A stretch of DNA of 64,000 bases from Deferribacteres bacterium (lineage in GTDB: Bacteria > Zhuqueibacterota > Zhuqueibacteria > Zhuqueibacterales > Geothermadaptataceae): positions 62,001 through 126,000 of the forward strand of contig JACKDF010000009.1 in the NCBI GenBank assembly GCA_020633655.1. The letters are read 5' to 3'. Position numbers and translations under genes: made by a program. The notes under the pieces are model-generated. The model saw nothing but the letters and a program-made list of their open reading frames with translations. It was not told the DNA's origin and searched no databases. Shown piece after piece: positions 1 to 8,526 of this stretch (positions are counted from its first letter, which is position 1; every line of letters starts with the position of its first letter).

Positions 1-702
1 ATGCAAAAGCCTGGATTTTATATTCTGACGATTTTTATAAGTTCTTTGATTTTGGCTCATTTTCAGGCAAGAATAGACGATTATTTTTTTATTTTTCCAC
101 TTTATCTGGCCCTGGCAACCTATGGTGTCTTTGAATTTGCCTACTACATCCGACGACAATTGGATGTACAACTCATTACAGTGAATATTGAGCGAAGATT
201 GCACATTACACCACAGCGTCTGGTTATGGGGTTTTTTCTGGCTATCGTTATTCTGACATCGCCGTGGTTTCGTTCTGCGCTTGACTGGAATCAGAAGAAC
301 ACGTTGCTGTACGGGCATGTGCCGATGATTGAGTGGAAACAAATTGGAGAATATTTACGGCAAAATCAGACAGCAGACGAACCGGTTGTGACACCAAATC
401 CGTTGTTAACCCGGTATTATGGCTTAAACGGAAAATACTACCAAATCGATGTGGATGCTTTATCAAACGAGTCGATTGGAGATTCGCTGCATGTACATGA
501 CGCTTTGCACATCTCAACAATCGATGAATTTAAGCAGGTTGTGGCCGAATATGAAATTGGATGGCTCGTCCTTGAGGAGTCGTTGCGAAGCGAAATACTT
601 ATCTTACAGTTCATAAATGCAAGTGGAGCCAGTCATCAACTTGAGAAAAAATTTGAAACTCCACGGAAAACAGCACAAGTTTATTCCTGGCGCAGAATTT
701 AA
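1..702 (+). CDS. C-terminal part of a GT39-like membrane glycosyltransferase (5' truncated by window)
   Basis: The 233 visible residues open with two hydrophobic segments (about residues 5-22 and 27-48) separated by a short ARIDDYFFIF stretch. A third membrane segment follows near residues 72-90, then a soluble C-terminal domain. This is how GT39/ArnT-like proteins end: last membrane helices, then a periplasmic tail. The ATG at base 1 is probably an internal methionine, because family members are around 500-600 residues and the catalytic N-terminal loop is missing. It would transfer sugar from a polyprenyl-phosphate donor on the outer face of the inner membrane. It is the first gene of the polysaccharide cluster. 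Family assignment rests on architecture and neighbours, not on a catalytic motif. Confidence 0.55.
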   Translation: MQKPGFYILTIFISSLILAHFQARIDDYFFIFPLYLALATYGVFEFAYYIRRQLDVQLITVNIERRLHITPQRLVMGFFLAIVILTSPWFRSALDWNQKNTLLYGHVPMIEWKQIGEYLRQNQTADEPVVTPNPLLTRYYGLNGKYYQIDVDALSNESIGDSLHVHDALHISTIDEFKQVVAEYEIGWLVLEESLRSEILILQFINASGASHQLEKKFETPRKTAQVYSWRRI

Positions 703-705
703 CAT

Positions 706-781
706 GCTTTATTCATAACCATCGAGATTGGGCAGGGATATCCCCTGGCCATAGCTCATTGGGACATCGTATGAATAATGC
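706..781. repeat. Small inverted-repeat element around a GGGCAGG/CCTG palindrome (copy D1)
   Basis: The outer ends are near-perfect inverted repeats: GCTTTATTCATA at 706-717 and TATGAATAATGC at 770-781 (11 of 12 match). Inside, at 724-750, lies the imperfect palindrome GATTGGGCAGGGATATCCCC. It shares its core with elements at 18231, 53857 and 63146. It fills the gap between the first two genes and could fold as RNA. No coding potential. Confidence 0.5.
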
Positions 782-830
782 ACATTAAATTCATGAGGAT
801 CGTGAATAATAATAATACAGGTAAGGATTT

Positions 831-1928
831 ATGAAAATAGCCATTATGGGAATTCGTGGAATTCCAGCAAATTATGGTGGATTTGAAACGTTCGCAGAAG
901 AACTCTCGACGCGTTTAGTCGAAAGAGGACATGAAGTCACCGTTTACGGACGATCAAATAGTATAAAATACAAAGGTAACTTTTATCGTGGTGTCCGATT
1001 GGTCATCTTGCCTACAATCAGTCATAAATATCTCGATACTGTAGCGCACACTTTTCTTTGTGCCCTGCATTCTATTAAGGAATCCTATGACGTCGTTCTG
1101 ATTTGCAACAGCGCGAATGCGAGTTTTGCATGGATACCACGATTGTTCGGCAAACCGGTTGCACTAAATGTCGATGGCTTGGAATGGAAACGTGCCAAAT
1201 GGAATAGACTCGGGCAGTGGTTTTACAAAATTTCGGAATGGCTGTCAACATTCACGGCAAATGAAATCATTACGGATGCGGATGATATTCAAAAGTACTA
1301 TCTGCAAAAATTTAAAAAGAATTCAACGCTTATTTCCTACGGTGCACCGGTTGGGAAAGTTGATACGACGAAAGCTCTGGAGCAATTCGGTGTTGAGCCG
1401 GGAAAATATATTCTTTATGTGAGTCGTTTTGAACCGGAAAACAATCCACATCGCGTGGTGGAAGCCTTCGAAAAAACCAAAACGGATCTGAAACTTGTCA
1501 TGGTAGGCGATGCACCGTACAAAACGAAAGAGATCGCCAAAATGAAGGAGACCAAAGATCCACGCATTATTTTTACCGGCTACGTCTTTGGCGATGGTTA
1601 CCGTGAATTTCAGTCAAACGCCTACTTTTATATTCAGGCGACGGAAGTTGGCGGTACGCATCCAGCCTTGCTCGAAGGAATGGGACATGGCAATTGTATT
1701 CTCGCCAATGAGGTACCGGAGCATGTAGAAGTTTTAGGCGAGGCGGGTGTGTTTTTCAATACGAAAAATAATGGCGATCTTACAGAAAAAATGCAGTATC
1801 TCATCGATAATCCCGATATCGTAAAAGAGAAAGAAAAACTCTCCATTGCCCGCATTGAAGAAAAATACACCTGGGATCGGGTGACCGATGCGTATATCCA
1901 GCTTTTTGAGAAGTTGGTGCGGAAATAG
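831..1928 (+). CDS. DUF1972/GT4 family glycosyltransferase
   Basis: This 365-residue protein has the N-terminal signature of DUF1972 rhamnosyltransferase-like enzymes (IMGIRGIPANYGGFETFAEE, residues 5-24). A GT-B C-terminal domain follows, with the nucleotide-sugar-binding stretch ILYVSRFEPENNPHRVVEAF and the E...E region GTHPALLEGMGHGNCILANE. It probably adds a sugar from an NDP or nucleotide-diphosphate donor to a lipid-linked glycan at the cytoplasmic face of the membrane. AAGGATTT sits just upstream of the ATG. A terminator-like hairpin follows the stop. Donor and acceptor cannot be read from sequence. Confidence 0.88.
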   Translation: MKIAIMGIRGIPANYGGFETFAEELSTRLVERGHEVTVYGRSNSIKYKGNFYRGVRLVILPTISHKYLDTVAHTFLCALHSIKESYDVVLICNSANASFAWIPRLFGKPVALNVDGLEWKRAKWNRLGQWFYKISEWLSTFTANEIITDADDIQKYYLQKFKKNSTLISYGAPVGKVDTTKALEQFGVEPGKYILYVSRFEPENNPHRVVEAFEKTKTDLKLVMVGDAPYKTKEIAKMKETKDPRIIFTGYVFGDGYREFQSNAYFYIQATEVGGTHPALLEGMGHGNCILANEVPEHVEVLGEAGVFFNTKNNGDLTEKMQYLIDNPDIVKEKEKLSIARIEEKYTWDRVTDAYIQLFEKLVRK

Positions 1929-1948
1929 AGTCTATCCGATGGAACGTC

Positions 1949-1977
1949 ATTCCGGCAATTTTTTGGCCGGAATCCAT
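1949..1977 (+). terminator. Putative Rho-independent terminator after the DUF1972 glycosyltransferase
   Basis: ATTCCGGC (1949-1956) pairs with GCCGGAAT (1965-1972) across a 8-nt T-rich loop, followed by CCATTTTT. It lies 21 bases after the stop codon. A related CCGG hairpin occurs at 5451-5486, so it may also be a member of a short repeat class. Confidence 0.5.
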
Positions 1978-2137
1978 TTTTATCAGGCTCAACCAATTGT
2001 GGATTTTGCTTCACCGGCCTTTGGCTCGGATAAAAGCATTCGGGAACGATGAAAAAAAAGTATTTCTGGATGACCTCTAAATAGTTAGAGAAGATAGCAA
2101 CAATGAAAAATAGCAACAACAGTGAAAGGATTTCAAT

Positions 2138-3160
2138 ATGCGCTTAGCCGTTGTGGGAATAGGAAAAATGGGGATGCTGCATGCCGGCATCATGAATGCA
2201 TTGGAGGGTGTTGAGCTCTGCGCTTTATCGGATTCATCACGTTTCCTGTTGGGCTTTGCAAAAAGTCTGAAAGATGTACCCGTTTATAAAAATTACGAGA
2301 AAATGTTGGATAAAGAGCAACCGGATATCGCGGTACTTGCCACACCTGTCTTTTTACATGCCCCCATGGGAATCGAATGTGCTCAGCGTGGAATTTCATT
2401 TTTTCTCGAAAAACCATTGAGCGTGAGGGCAGAGGATTCCGAAACAATGCTAAAATTGGTGGAAGAAAAAAATCTGACGACGATGGTCGGTTATATGATG
2501 CGATACATCGAAACTTTTTCCAAAGCGAAAGAAATTATAGACTCGGGCGTTTTGGGAAAAATCATCAATTTTAATTCGACAATTTACGTGGCACAGCTCT
2601 TCAAAACAGGCAAAGGCTGGCGGTACGACAAGGAAAAGGCCGGTGGAGGTGTCATCAGTGGACAGGGCACGCATGCCATCGATTTATTGCACTGGTATTT
2701 TGGTGATGTGGACTTCGTTTCAGCGAACATGCAAAGTTTCTACTCGGAAAATGTGGAAGATTTCGCTCATGTTTATTTCAAATTCGCCAATGGTACAGGT
2801 GGCTGGCTCGATTCATCCTGGAGCAAGCGCCATCACCGTCTTTTGGAAGTCGAAATCAACGTCGAAGCCGAAAATGGCAACCTGACTGTGAACGACGATG
2901 TTGTTAAATTTTTTCTGGATTCTGCAGTGGGTGATTATCCTGCAGGCTGGACTATTTTGCATAAACCGGATCTTTTTTCCGGTGTTGAAATCGACCTTGG
3001 TGGGCCGCAGTACACGCGCCAGGATGTCGATTTTATTAACGCCGTTCGCAATAAATCCCAGGTCGGCAGCAATGTTCGTGATGCGTATGAAGTGCAGCGC
3101 ATCGTGGATGCAATTTACGATTCAGCCGCGGCGAACGGACAACCGGTGAATTTGAAATAG
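2138..3160 (+). CDS. Gfo/Idh/MocA family NAD(P)-dependent oxidoreductase
   Basis: The 340-residue product begins with a Rossmann fold (VVGIGKMGMLHAGIMNA, GxGxxG). It contains the family EKP motif (FLEKPLS, near residue 90) and the C-terminal-domain stretch GGGVISGQGTHAIDLLHW, which carries the usual catalytic or substrate-binding histidine. Such enzymes oxidise or reduce sugar nucleotides or inositols. Inside a polysaccharide cluster, a nucleotide-sugar 3-dehydrogenase role (for example in making amino or N-acetyl uronic sugars) is the most likely inference. No aminotransferase or acetyltransferase partner is visible next to it, so the exact sugar is unknown. MITE copy A1 follows 15 bases after the stop. 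Confidence 0.88.
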   Translation: MRLAVVGIGKMGMLHAGIMNALEGVELCALSDSSRFLLGFAKSLKDVPVYKNYEKMLDKEQPDIAVLATPVFLHAPMGIECAQRGISFFLEKPLSVRAEDSETMLKLVEEKNLTTMVGYMMRYIETFSKAKEIIDSGVLGKIINFNSTIYVAQLFKTGKGWRYDKEKAGGGVISGQGTHAIDLLHWYFGDVDFVSANMQSFYSENVEDFAHVYFKFANGTGGWLDSSWSKRHHRLLEVEINVEAENGNLTVNDDVVKFFLDSAVGDYPAGWTILHKPDLFSGVEIDLGGPQYTRQDVDFINAVRNKSQVGSNVRDAYEVQRIVDAIYDSAAANGQPVNLK

Positions 3161-3175
3161 GAAATTTAAGTGCGA

Positions 3176-3299
3176 GTAGCTATTCAGATCAATTCAGAGA
3201 GAAATGGTCCCCGAGCCTGCCGAAGGGCGCATTTCTCTCTGAATACTGCGTCGCTCCCGCTTCGACAGGCTCAGCGTCCGCTTTAGGCTGAATAGTTAC
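3176..3299 (+). mobile_element. MITE family A, copy A1 (124 bp)
   Basis: The ends are GTAGCTATTCAG (3176-3187) and CTGAATAGTTAC (3288-3299), inverted repeats with one mismatch. The interior carries two outward-facing copies of the GAGCCTGCCGAAGGG / TTCGACAGGCTCAG type inverted repeat and two GAGAGAAAT-type boxes. The flanking 8-mers AAGTGCGA and AAGTTCGT match at 6 of 8 positions, consistent with a decayed 8-bp target duplication. It is homologous to copies at 5811-5933 (opposite orientation) and 53712-53834. Confidence 0.85.
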
Positions 3300-3340
3300 A
3301 AGTTCGTCGCACTTTTTCATTAATAAACAGGAGTAATAAA

Positions 3341-4267
3341 GTGATAGATCAAATATTATTAGGACATAACCAGTTTTTTGGCGTGAATCATCTGGCGGCG
3401 AATGCCGGTAATGAACGGGCGGCCTATTTCAGTGACATGGATCGAATCATGGAAATGATCAATTTTTCCTATGACCAGGGCGTCAAAGCGATGATGATGT
3501 CTACCCATGAACGTGCCCTGTTTATCTCTGAGGAATTGCAAAAGGATGCTAGGTTAAAAGATTTAGGCATTTATTTGCTATTGCCTTACGCTGCAAAATA
3601 CATCAAAATGGCCAATGAAAAGGGACTCGTCAATATTATTAAAGATTCCCTTTCTGACACAACTGCGAAAGAGAAATTTGGCATGTTTTGGCGTGGCAGC
3701 GTTGGGGTCGTGAAAAAAGATGCGGCAAAAATCATCACCTCGCTGATCGATGTGGAAATGGCACAATTCTCCAAATTAAATCTCAAGGCTGTTTTCCTGC
3801 ACGACGTGCTCACCGACTTGATTTTAGGTTGGGATATGCCGGAAATATTCAAAGTTTTTTACGATCATGTGAGCAAACGTTACAATGCTATTCCAGCATT
3901 CTGCAGCAAAAATTTACCGAAAATAATCGATTCTCTGGAAACAGTCGGCATTGAAAATCCACTTATTATGGCTTCCATTAATAAAATTGGTTATCAGGTT
4001 AGTCCATCTCTGCACGCTTTTGAAGAATGCCTGCGAACAAAAAAAGTCCGTCTTTTGGCGATGAGTACACTTGCGGCTGGTTATGTTAAACCGAAGGAAG
4101 CATACGAATACCTGTACTCCTTGCCCAATATCGAATCGACAGTTGTGGGTGTCTCGAAGAAACATCACGCGACGGAGACTTTTTCAATTATTCAAAACCA
4201 CCTGAAAACTTACAAAGGCTTACCAGTCAGCAATGGCGTCGCAGCTGCCGCTGAAATGGCAGTTTAA
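3341..4267 (+). CDS. Aldo/keto-reductase-like TIM-barrel protein of unknown function
   Basis: This 308-residue soluble protein starts at a GTG with GGAG eight bases upstream. It opens with ILLGHNQFFGVNHLAANA. Its C-terminus (LAMSTLAAGYVKPKEAYEYL then ESTVVGVSKKHHATETF) matches the last strands and helices of aldo/keto reductases, where a return-to-N-terminus barrel and an 'I-x-S-x-V-x-G' strand bind cofactor. I do not see the canonical Asp-Tyr-Lys-His catalytic set, so reductase activity is doubtful. It sits 14 bases upstream of a GT4 gene and was probably co-transcribed with it. It may act on a sugar precursor. Function unknown. Confidence 0.6.
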   Translation: MIDQILLGHNQFFGVNHLAANAGNERAAYFSDMDRIMEMINFSYDQGVKAMMMSTHERALFISEELQKDARLKDLGIYLLLPYAAKYIKMANEKGLVNIIKDSLSDTTAKEKFGMFWRGSVGVVKKDAAKIITSLIDVEMAQFSKLNLKAVFLHDVLTDLILGWDMPEIFKVFYDHVSKRYNAIPAFCSKNLPKIIDSLETVGIENPLIMASINKIGYQVSPSLHAFEECLRTKKVRLLAMSTLAAGYVKPKEAYEYLYSLPNIESTVVGVSKKHHATETFSIIQNHLKTYKGLPVSNGVAAAAEMAV

Positions 4268-4281
4268 CCTGGCATTGGCAA

Positions 4282-5406
4282 ATGAAAAGCAGGAAGCGCA
4301 TTTGTTATTTTGGGTCTTACGATCTTAAAGAGCCGCATAATACAACCTTTCTCACCGGCCTGAAAGCTGTCGGTGCGGAGGTTGTTGAGTGCAGAGCTGC
4401 GACAGTTGAAGATCGTTCACAAGCGCAAAAATACAAGTCATTGTTCGGCGTCATTCGCCTGCTTTTTACTTTCATTAAAAACATCTTCTCTCTGGGATTC
4501 CGCCTGACCAGGTTAAAAAATCTTGACGCAGTCATCGTCGGTTATCCAGGTTTTTTCGATGTTCCGGTTGCCTGGATTATTTGTAAATTCAAGCGCGTTC
4601 CTGTCCTTTTTAATGTGCATATTTCCCTCTATGAAACACTCGTTGTTGACCGCAATTATTTTCCTGCGAATTCAATCGTTGCGCGCACACTCAAGATTTA
4701 CGATCGTCTTTTATTCTTTCTTTCCGATACAGTAATCGTTGATACAGCATCTCATGGGAATTATTTTTCTGAAATTTACGGGATTAAAAGTGCAAAATTT
4801 AAGAAGGTTTATATTGGTGCTGACAGCGTTTACATGCCCAAAACCAGGGAAGAAAACGATCTTGTAAATGTGCTATTCTACGGTTCCTTCATTCCCTTGC
4901 AAGGTATAGAATACATAATTAAAGCTGCACATCTTCTGCAGAAAGATGAAAGACTTAAATTTACAATTATCGGTCGAGGACAGACAAAGTCAGAAATGAT
5001 GCATTTGGCTGCTGATTTAAAAGTGAGAAATATTGAATTTATTGACTGGGTAACGGTGGATGAACTGGTCGATCACATCGCTCAGGCAGATATTTGCCTT
5101 GGTGGACAGTTTGGATTATCGGTCAAAGCCGACCTTGTTATTGGCTACAAATGTTTTCAAATGCTCGCGTGCAAAAAAGCTGTGGTCGTCAGCAGTTCAA
5201 AAGGAAACCTGGAATTGCTGGAGCACGGTAAAACAGCATGGATGTGCAAAGCCGGGGACGAGCACTCTTTAGCCGAGGTGATTCGCACTTTAGGCATAAA
5301 TAGTGAATTGCGTCAAACTCTGGCCGATGCGAGCTGGCAGGTCTATAATGAAAATTGCAGTCCAGAGGTGATTGGTAGCGAGCTGGTAAAATTGATCGGG
5401 AGCTAG
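4282..5406 (+). CDS. GT4-like glycosyltransferase
   Basis: The 374-residue product has an N-terminal domain starting ICYFGSYDLKEPHNTTFLTG and a hydrophobic membrane-associating stretch near residues 60-75 and 85-110. Its C-terminal GT-B domain includes VLFYGSFIPLQGIEYIIKAA and FQMLACKKAVVVSSSKGNLE...LLEHGKTAWM, the equivalent of the EX7E region of GT4 enzymes. It should transfer a sugar to a lipid-linked acceptor in the cytoplasm. It follows the TIM-barrel gene by 14 bases. A 617-bp gap with hairpins and a MITE comes after it, so it likely ends that transcription unit. Confidence 0.85.
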   Translation: MKSRKRICYFGSYDLKEPHNTTFLTGLKAVGAEVVECRAATVEDRSQAQKYKSLFGVIRLLFTFIKNIFSLGFRLTRLKNLDAVIVGYPGFFDVPVAWIICKFKRVPVLFNVHISLYETLVVDRNYFPANSIVARTLKIYDRLLFFLSDTVIVDTASHGNYFSEIYGIKSAKFKKVYIGADSVYMPKTREENDLVNVLFYGSFIPLQGIEYIIKAAHLLQKDERLKFTIIGRGQTKSEMMHLAADLKVRNIEFIDWVTVDELVDHIAQADICLGGQFGLSVKADLVIGYKCFQMLACKKAVVVSSSKGNLELLEHGKTAWMCKAGDEHSLAEVIRTLGINSELRQTLADASWQVYNENCSPEVIGSELVKLIGS

Positions 5407-5450
5407 AGCGATTTGCAAAAGTTTTGTCCTATGATCTCAATCTTGCAGTC

Positions 5451-5486
5451 ATGCCGGATTCGATGTTTTTTATCGAATTCCGGCAT
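5451..5486. repeat. Hairpin ATGCCGGATTCGAT...ATCGAATTCCGGCAT
   Basis: The two arms pair over 14 bases with one bulged base and a short T-rich loop. The hairpin lies 45 bases after the stop of the GT4 gene and may terminate it, though no clean T-run follows. The CCGGAAT core resembles the hairpin at 1949-1972. Confidence 0.5.
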
Positions 5487-5513
5487 CCCCGAATTCACGG
5501 TAGGCTCATGGAG

Positions 5514-5547
5514 ATTCCAGCACGCCTAAAAAGCAGGCGGCTGGAAT
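5514..5547. repeat. Second hairpin ATTCCAGC-CGCCT...AGGCG-GCTGGAAT
   Basis: ATTCCAGC pairs with GCTGGAAT, and the inner CGCCT pairs with AGGCG around an AAAAAGC loop. It is located 28 bases after the previous hairpin. The rest of the 5407-6023 gap holds MITE copy A2 and no open frame I would call. Confidence 0.5.
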
Positions 5548-5810
5548 GACTACTATCGGACATTACTTTTGAAAATAAGTATAAGGGAAATCTGAGCTGC
5601 AATGCTTTATCCAGAAAACTGTGGAAGCGGAGGTGATGAATGAATAGAAATATTATTATTTACTCAGATTAAAAGTCATGGCACTACATTTGAACCGTGC
5701 AGAGCATGTTTTCAGATAAATTTATGTTGAAATGGCAAACCTGGATCGAATACACACTTAATTTAGCATTGAACCAACGATTAAAGGCTTGAATTAAGCG
5801 GTAGAAAAAC

Positions 5811-5933
5811 GTAACTGTTCAGGCCAAAGCAGACGCTGACATATCGAAGCGTGAGCTGTATTGTATTCAGCGAGAAATACGCCTTTCGGCCGGCTTGGGG
5901 ACCATTTCTCGTGGAATTGTGCTGAATAGTTAC
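5811..5933 (-). mobile_element. MITE family A, copy A2 (123 bp, inverted relative to A1)
   Basis: The ends are GTAACTGTTCAG (5811-5822) and CTGAATAGTTAC (5922-5933). The interior aligns with the reverse complement of copy A1: GACGCTGACATATCGAAGCG near the left end and GGGGACCATTTCTC near the right. Flanking 8-mers AGAAAAAC and AAGAAAAC match at 6 of 8 positions. It ends 90 bases upstream of the next glycosyltransferase gene and may contribute to its 5' region. Confidence 0.82.
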
Positions 5934-6023
5934 AAGAAAACTGAATCAACTTAATTAATTGCATCAATTTGGGACGCTTTCACAAAGTGTCGCGCACTCG
6001 ATATATAGTATAACTTTTGGTAA

Positions 6024-7697
6024 ATGAAGACTAAAAATCTATTCACTATCTTTCCCATATTAATCGCGGGATTCCTGTTTCGCCTCTTTCTTCTGAAATA
6101 CCACTGGGTGATTGGATTTGATGAGGTACATTACGTTCGGTTAGGGCTTTCCGCTGTTCAGAACGGATTTTCCGGGATGTTGCATCCGTACTGGCCTCCA
6201 TTTTATCCTGCGTTAATTGGTCTCCTTTCCGTGCTGATCAAGGATGGTGAGCTGGCTGCACGAATTCTGAATATTCTGGTGAGCTTGATCAGTGTTTATA
6301 TGATTTATCGGCTTGCAAAGGAGTGCATTTCCGAGCGCATCGCATTGCTTGCTGCATTCGCATTTGCTTTTTATCCTCCCCTTGCATTTGATTCCACAAC
6401 CGCCCTGGCAGAGACCGTCTACACTGCGCTTGGCCTCGCAGGGATCTGGTCGGGTTGGCTTGCCATAAAAAAACGCTCGCTTTGGTATGGCTTCCTGGTC
6501 GGTATTTTTTCCGGATGTGCTTATCTGACCAAGCCGGAAGGCGTTCACTATGTCATGGTTTTCGTTGGCATTGTCGCAGTAATTTTTCTGCTGCAAATTA
6601 AGAAGAAACAGTTCAAGTTAACGGCTATCATTGCAACGAGCCTGCTTGGCTTTTTTATATGTTCATTGCCTTATCTCGTTTATGTTAAAAATCAAATGGG
6701 CATGTGGACATTGAGCATGAAATTTCAGGTCAACCAGCAATTTTCTGCCTTATCGCTGTCGAAGGATAAATCACCGGAAGCCCGATTTTCATTAACCAAA
6801 GACAATAAATATTTACCGACGGATCTTGCATACCACGAAGGCAATTTCCAGTTGCTCATCGACCAAAATACCGCGAGTGGCCGTGAGAAAAAAGTGGATA
6901 TCGGGAGTAATCTTCTCCTGAAAAAATTCGTGAAGAATTTTCACAAGGTCAACACTATCGGCGTTCCTGTCGCCTTGTCTTTCGCTCCATTTCTTTTAGT
7001 TGTTTTAGGGCTTTTTGCCAGGCCATGGGATTGGCCGCAAATCAAATTCAATAGTTATATTTTGGCATATATTTTCTTCTGGTGGTTTTTGGCAATTCCG
7101 TTGTTTCACATCAATTTGCGCTACTTTACTCCGCAATTGCCCCTTGTATTTATCTGGCTTGCACTGGGAATTACCTTTCTCAAGGAATCCCTTGATGTAA
7201 CATTTGGCAACGCAATAAAATCTTTGAAACAGATAGAATTCTTAAAACCAAAATATTTGTCGATACTTGTTACAAGTGTTCTGTTGCTTGGATTCTCCTA
7301 TGTGCCAGAACTCGGCAAAATAATAAAACATGAGGCGACCGATCCCGATTACTGGGCGGAAGCAGTTGAATTAAAAAAAGCCGGACTATGGCTTAAAGAA
7401 CACGGTGGTAAAAATTTCCGGGTAATGAGCGAAAACAAAGCTGTGGAATATTATGCCGGGCTCCTGGATACACGCTCCTCAATTTCTTTTCCCATTGATA
7501 AGGAATTTGACCGTGTTTTGGAATACGCGCACTATAAAAATGTGGATTATATGGTGATCACAAGCAGGTACAGTTCGCATCTGCAAAATGTTGAGTTTTT
7601 ATTGGAGCCGGAAAACGCCCCGTCATCGTTGCAATTGGTTTATGACGATGTGGCGCCTGGTGGAATTAAAACAGTGATCTATAAATTAGTTAAATAA
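6024..7697 (+). CDS. GT39-family (ArnT/PMT-like) membrane glycosyltransferase
   Basis: The 557-residue protein has about eleven hydrophobic segments. An acidic motif (GFDEVHYVRL, residues 32-41) comes just after the first helix; this is where GT39 enzymes hold the catalytic Asp-Glu pair in the first periplasmic loop. A soluble region lies at about residues 230-300, and the C-terminal 110 residues form a soluble tail. It would use a polyprenyl-phosphate sugar donor on the periplasmic face. The downstream GT2 enzyme of the dolichol-phosphate-mannose-synthase type (7731-8447) is a natural supplier of that donor. Confidence 0.85.
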   Translation: MKTKNLFTIFPILIAGFLFRLFLLKYHWVIGFDEVHYVRLGLSAVQNGFSGMLHPYWPPFYPALIGLLSVLIKDGELAARILNILVSLISVYMIYRLAKECISERIALLAAFAFAFYPPLAFDSTTALAETVYTALGLAGIWSGWLAIKKRSLWYGFLVGIFSGCAYLTKPEGVHYVMVFVGIVAVIFLLQIKKKQFKLTAIIATSLLGFFICSLPYLVYVKNQMGMWTLSMKFQVNQQFSALSLSKDKSPEARFSLTKDNKYLPTDLAYHEGNFQLLIDQNTASGREKKVDIGSNLLLKKFVKNFHKVNTIGVPVALSFAPFLLVVLGLFARPWDWPQIKFNSYILAYIFFWWFLAIPLFHINLRYFTPQLPLVFIWLALGITFLKESLDVTFGNAIKSLKQIEFLKPKYLSILVTSVLLLGFSYVPELGKIIKHEATDPDYWAEAVELKKAGLWLKEHGGKNFRVMSENKAVEYYAGLLDTRSSISFPIDKEFDRVLEYAHYKNVDYMVITSRYSSHLQNVEFLLEPENAPSSLQLVYDDVAPGGIKTVIYKLVK

Positions 7698-7730
7698 CGA
7701 GACGTTGCGAAATAAACGATTGGATTTAGG

Positions 7731-8447
7731 ATGAACTCCAATGATAAAACATTGATAATTATACCCGCTTACAACGAAGAAGGCAGCATTGCCAAAGTTA
7801 TCACAGAAATCCAGCAAATCGATACGCCTGTTGATATTCTTGTGGTAAACGATGGAAGCAAGGATCGGACAGCGGAAGTGGCCACAAGTTGCGGCGTTGC
7901 TGTTTTAAGCGCACCCTATAACCAGGGAATTGGCGCGACGGTGCAAACCGGGTTTAAATATGCTGCCCGAAGCGGATACGACTATGCGATTCAATTGGAT
8001 GGGGATGGCCAGCACATCGCTGCTGAAATCCCAAAAATTCTGTCCGTCGCGCAGGCAGGTGAAGCGGATATGGTCATAGGGTCTCGTTATATCGGTGAGA
8101 AAACCTATAAGACGCCACTGATGCGCCGCCTGGGCATGTTGATCATCAGTACGGTAAATTCACTCGTCACCGGTCAGAAAGTGACGGACAATACCTCCGG
8201 CTTTCGTGCATTTAACAAATCGGTTATTAATTATTTAGCCAATTATTATCCATCCGATTATCCGGAACCGGAAGTCGTTGTCATATTATCACGCAAGAAA
8301 TTCAAAATCAAAGAAGTACCGGTACAAATGCGTTTTCGAGAGAGTGGTGAGTCATCAATAAGTTCCATAAAGTCAATTTACTATATGATTAAAGTGCTGC
8401 TTGCTATCTTCGTTGATTTATTCAAATCGTATCCTGACAAAAAATAA
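7731..8447 (+). CDS. GT2 family glycosyltransferase, polyprenyl-phosphate sugar synthase type
   Basis: A 238-residue GT-A protein with IIIPAYNEEGSI at the N-terminus, VVNDGSKDRT, the metal-binding QLDGDGQH (residues 86-93) and GSRYIGEK. This set is typical of DPM1/DPG-synthase-like enzymes, which load a sugar onto undecaprenyl phosphate. A hydrophobic C-terminal segment may tether it to the membrane. The following DUF2304 gene is a common partner of these enzymes. It is 33 bases downstream of the GT39 gene and likely supplies that enzyme's donor. Confidence 0.9.
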   Translation: MNSNDKTLIIIPAYNEEGSIAKVITEIQQIDTPVDILVVNDGSKDRTAEVATSCGVAVLSAPYNQGIGATVQTGFKYAARSGYDYAIQLDGDGQHIAAEIPKILSVAQAGEADMVIGSRYIGEKTYKTPLMRRLGMLIISTVNSLVTGQKVTDNTSGFRAFNKSVINYLANYYPSDYPEPEVVVILSRKKFKIKEVPVQMRFRESGESSISSIKSIYYMIKVLLAIFVDLFKSYPDKK

Positions 8448-8526
8448 ATTATCAGTTTTGCCCCAACCACCTTTCTCCAAAAAAATGCAAATTTAATAAT
8501 TAATAGAGAATAACAGGACATTTCAA

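Noticed and set aside
1..702. Treating the first frame as a complete 233-residue protein
   Set aside because: It lacks the catalytic N-terminal loop and most helices of its apparent family, and begins exactly at base 1, so truncation is more likely.
1634..2119. A 161-codon minus-strand open frame
   Set aside because: It overlaps the GT4 domain of the DUF1972 enzyme and the terminator hairpin; no homology seen.
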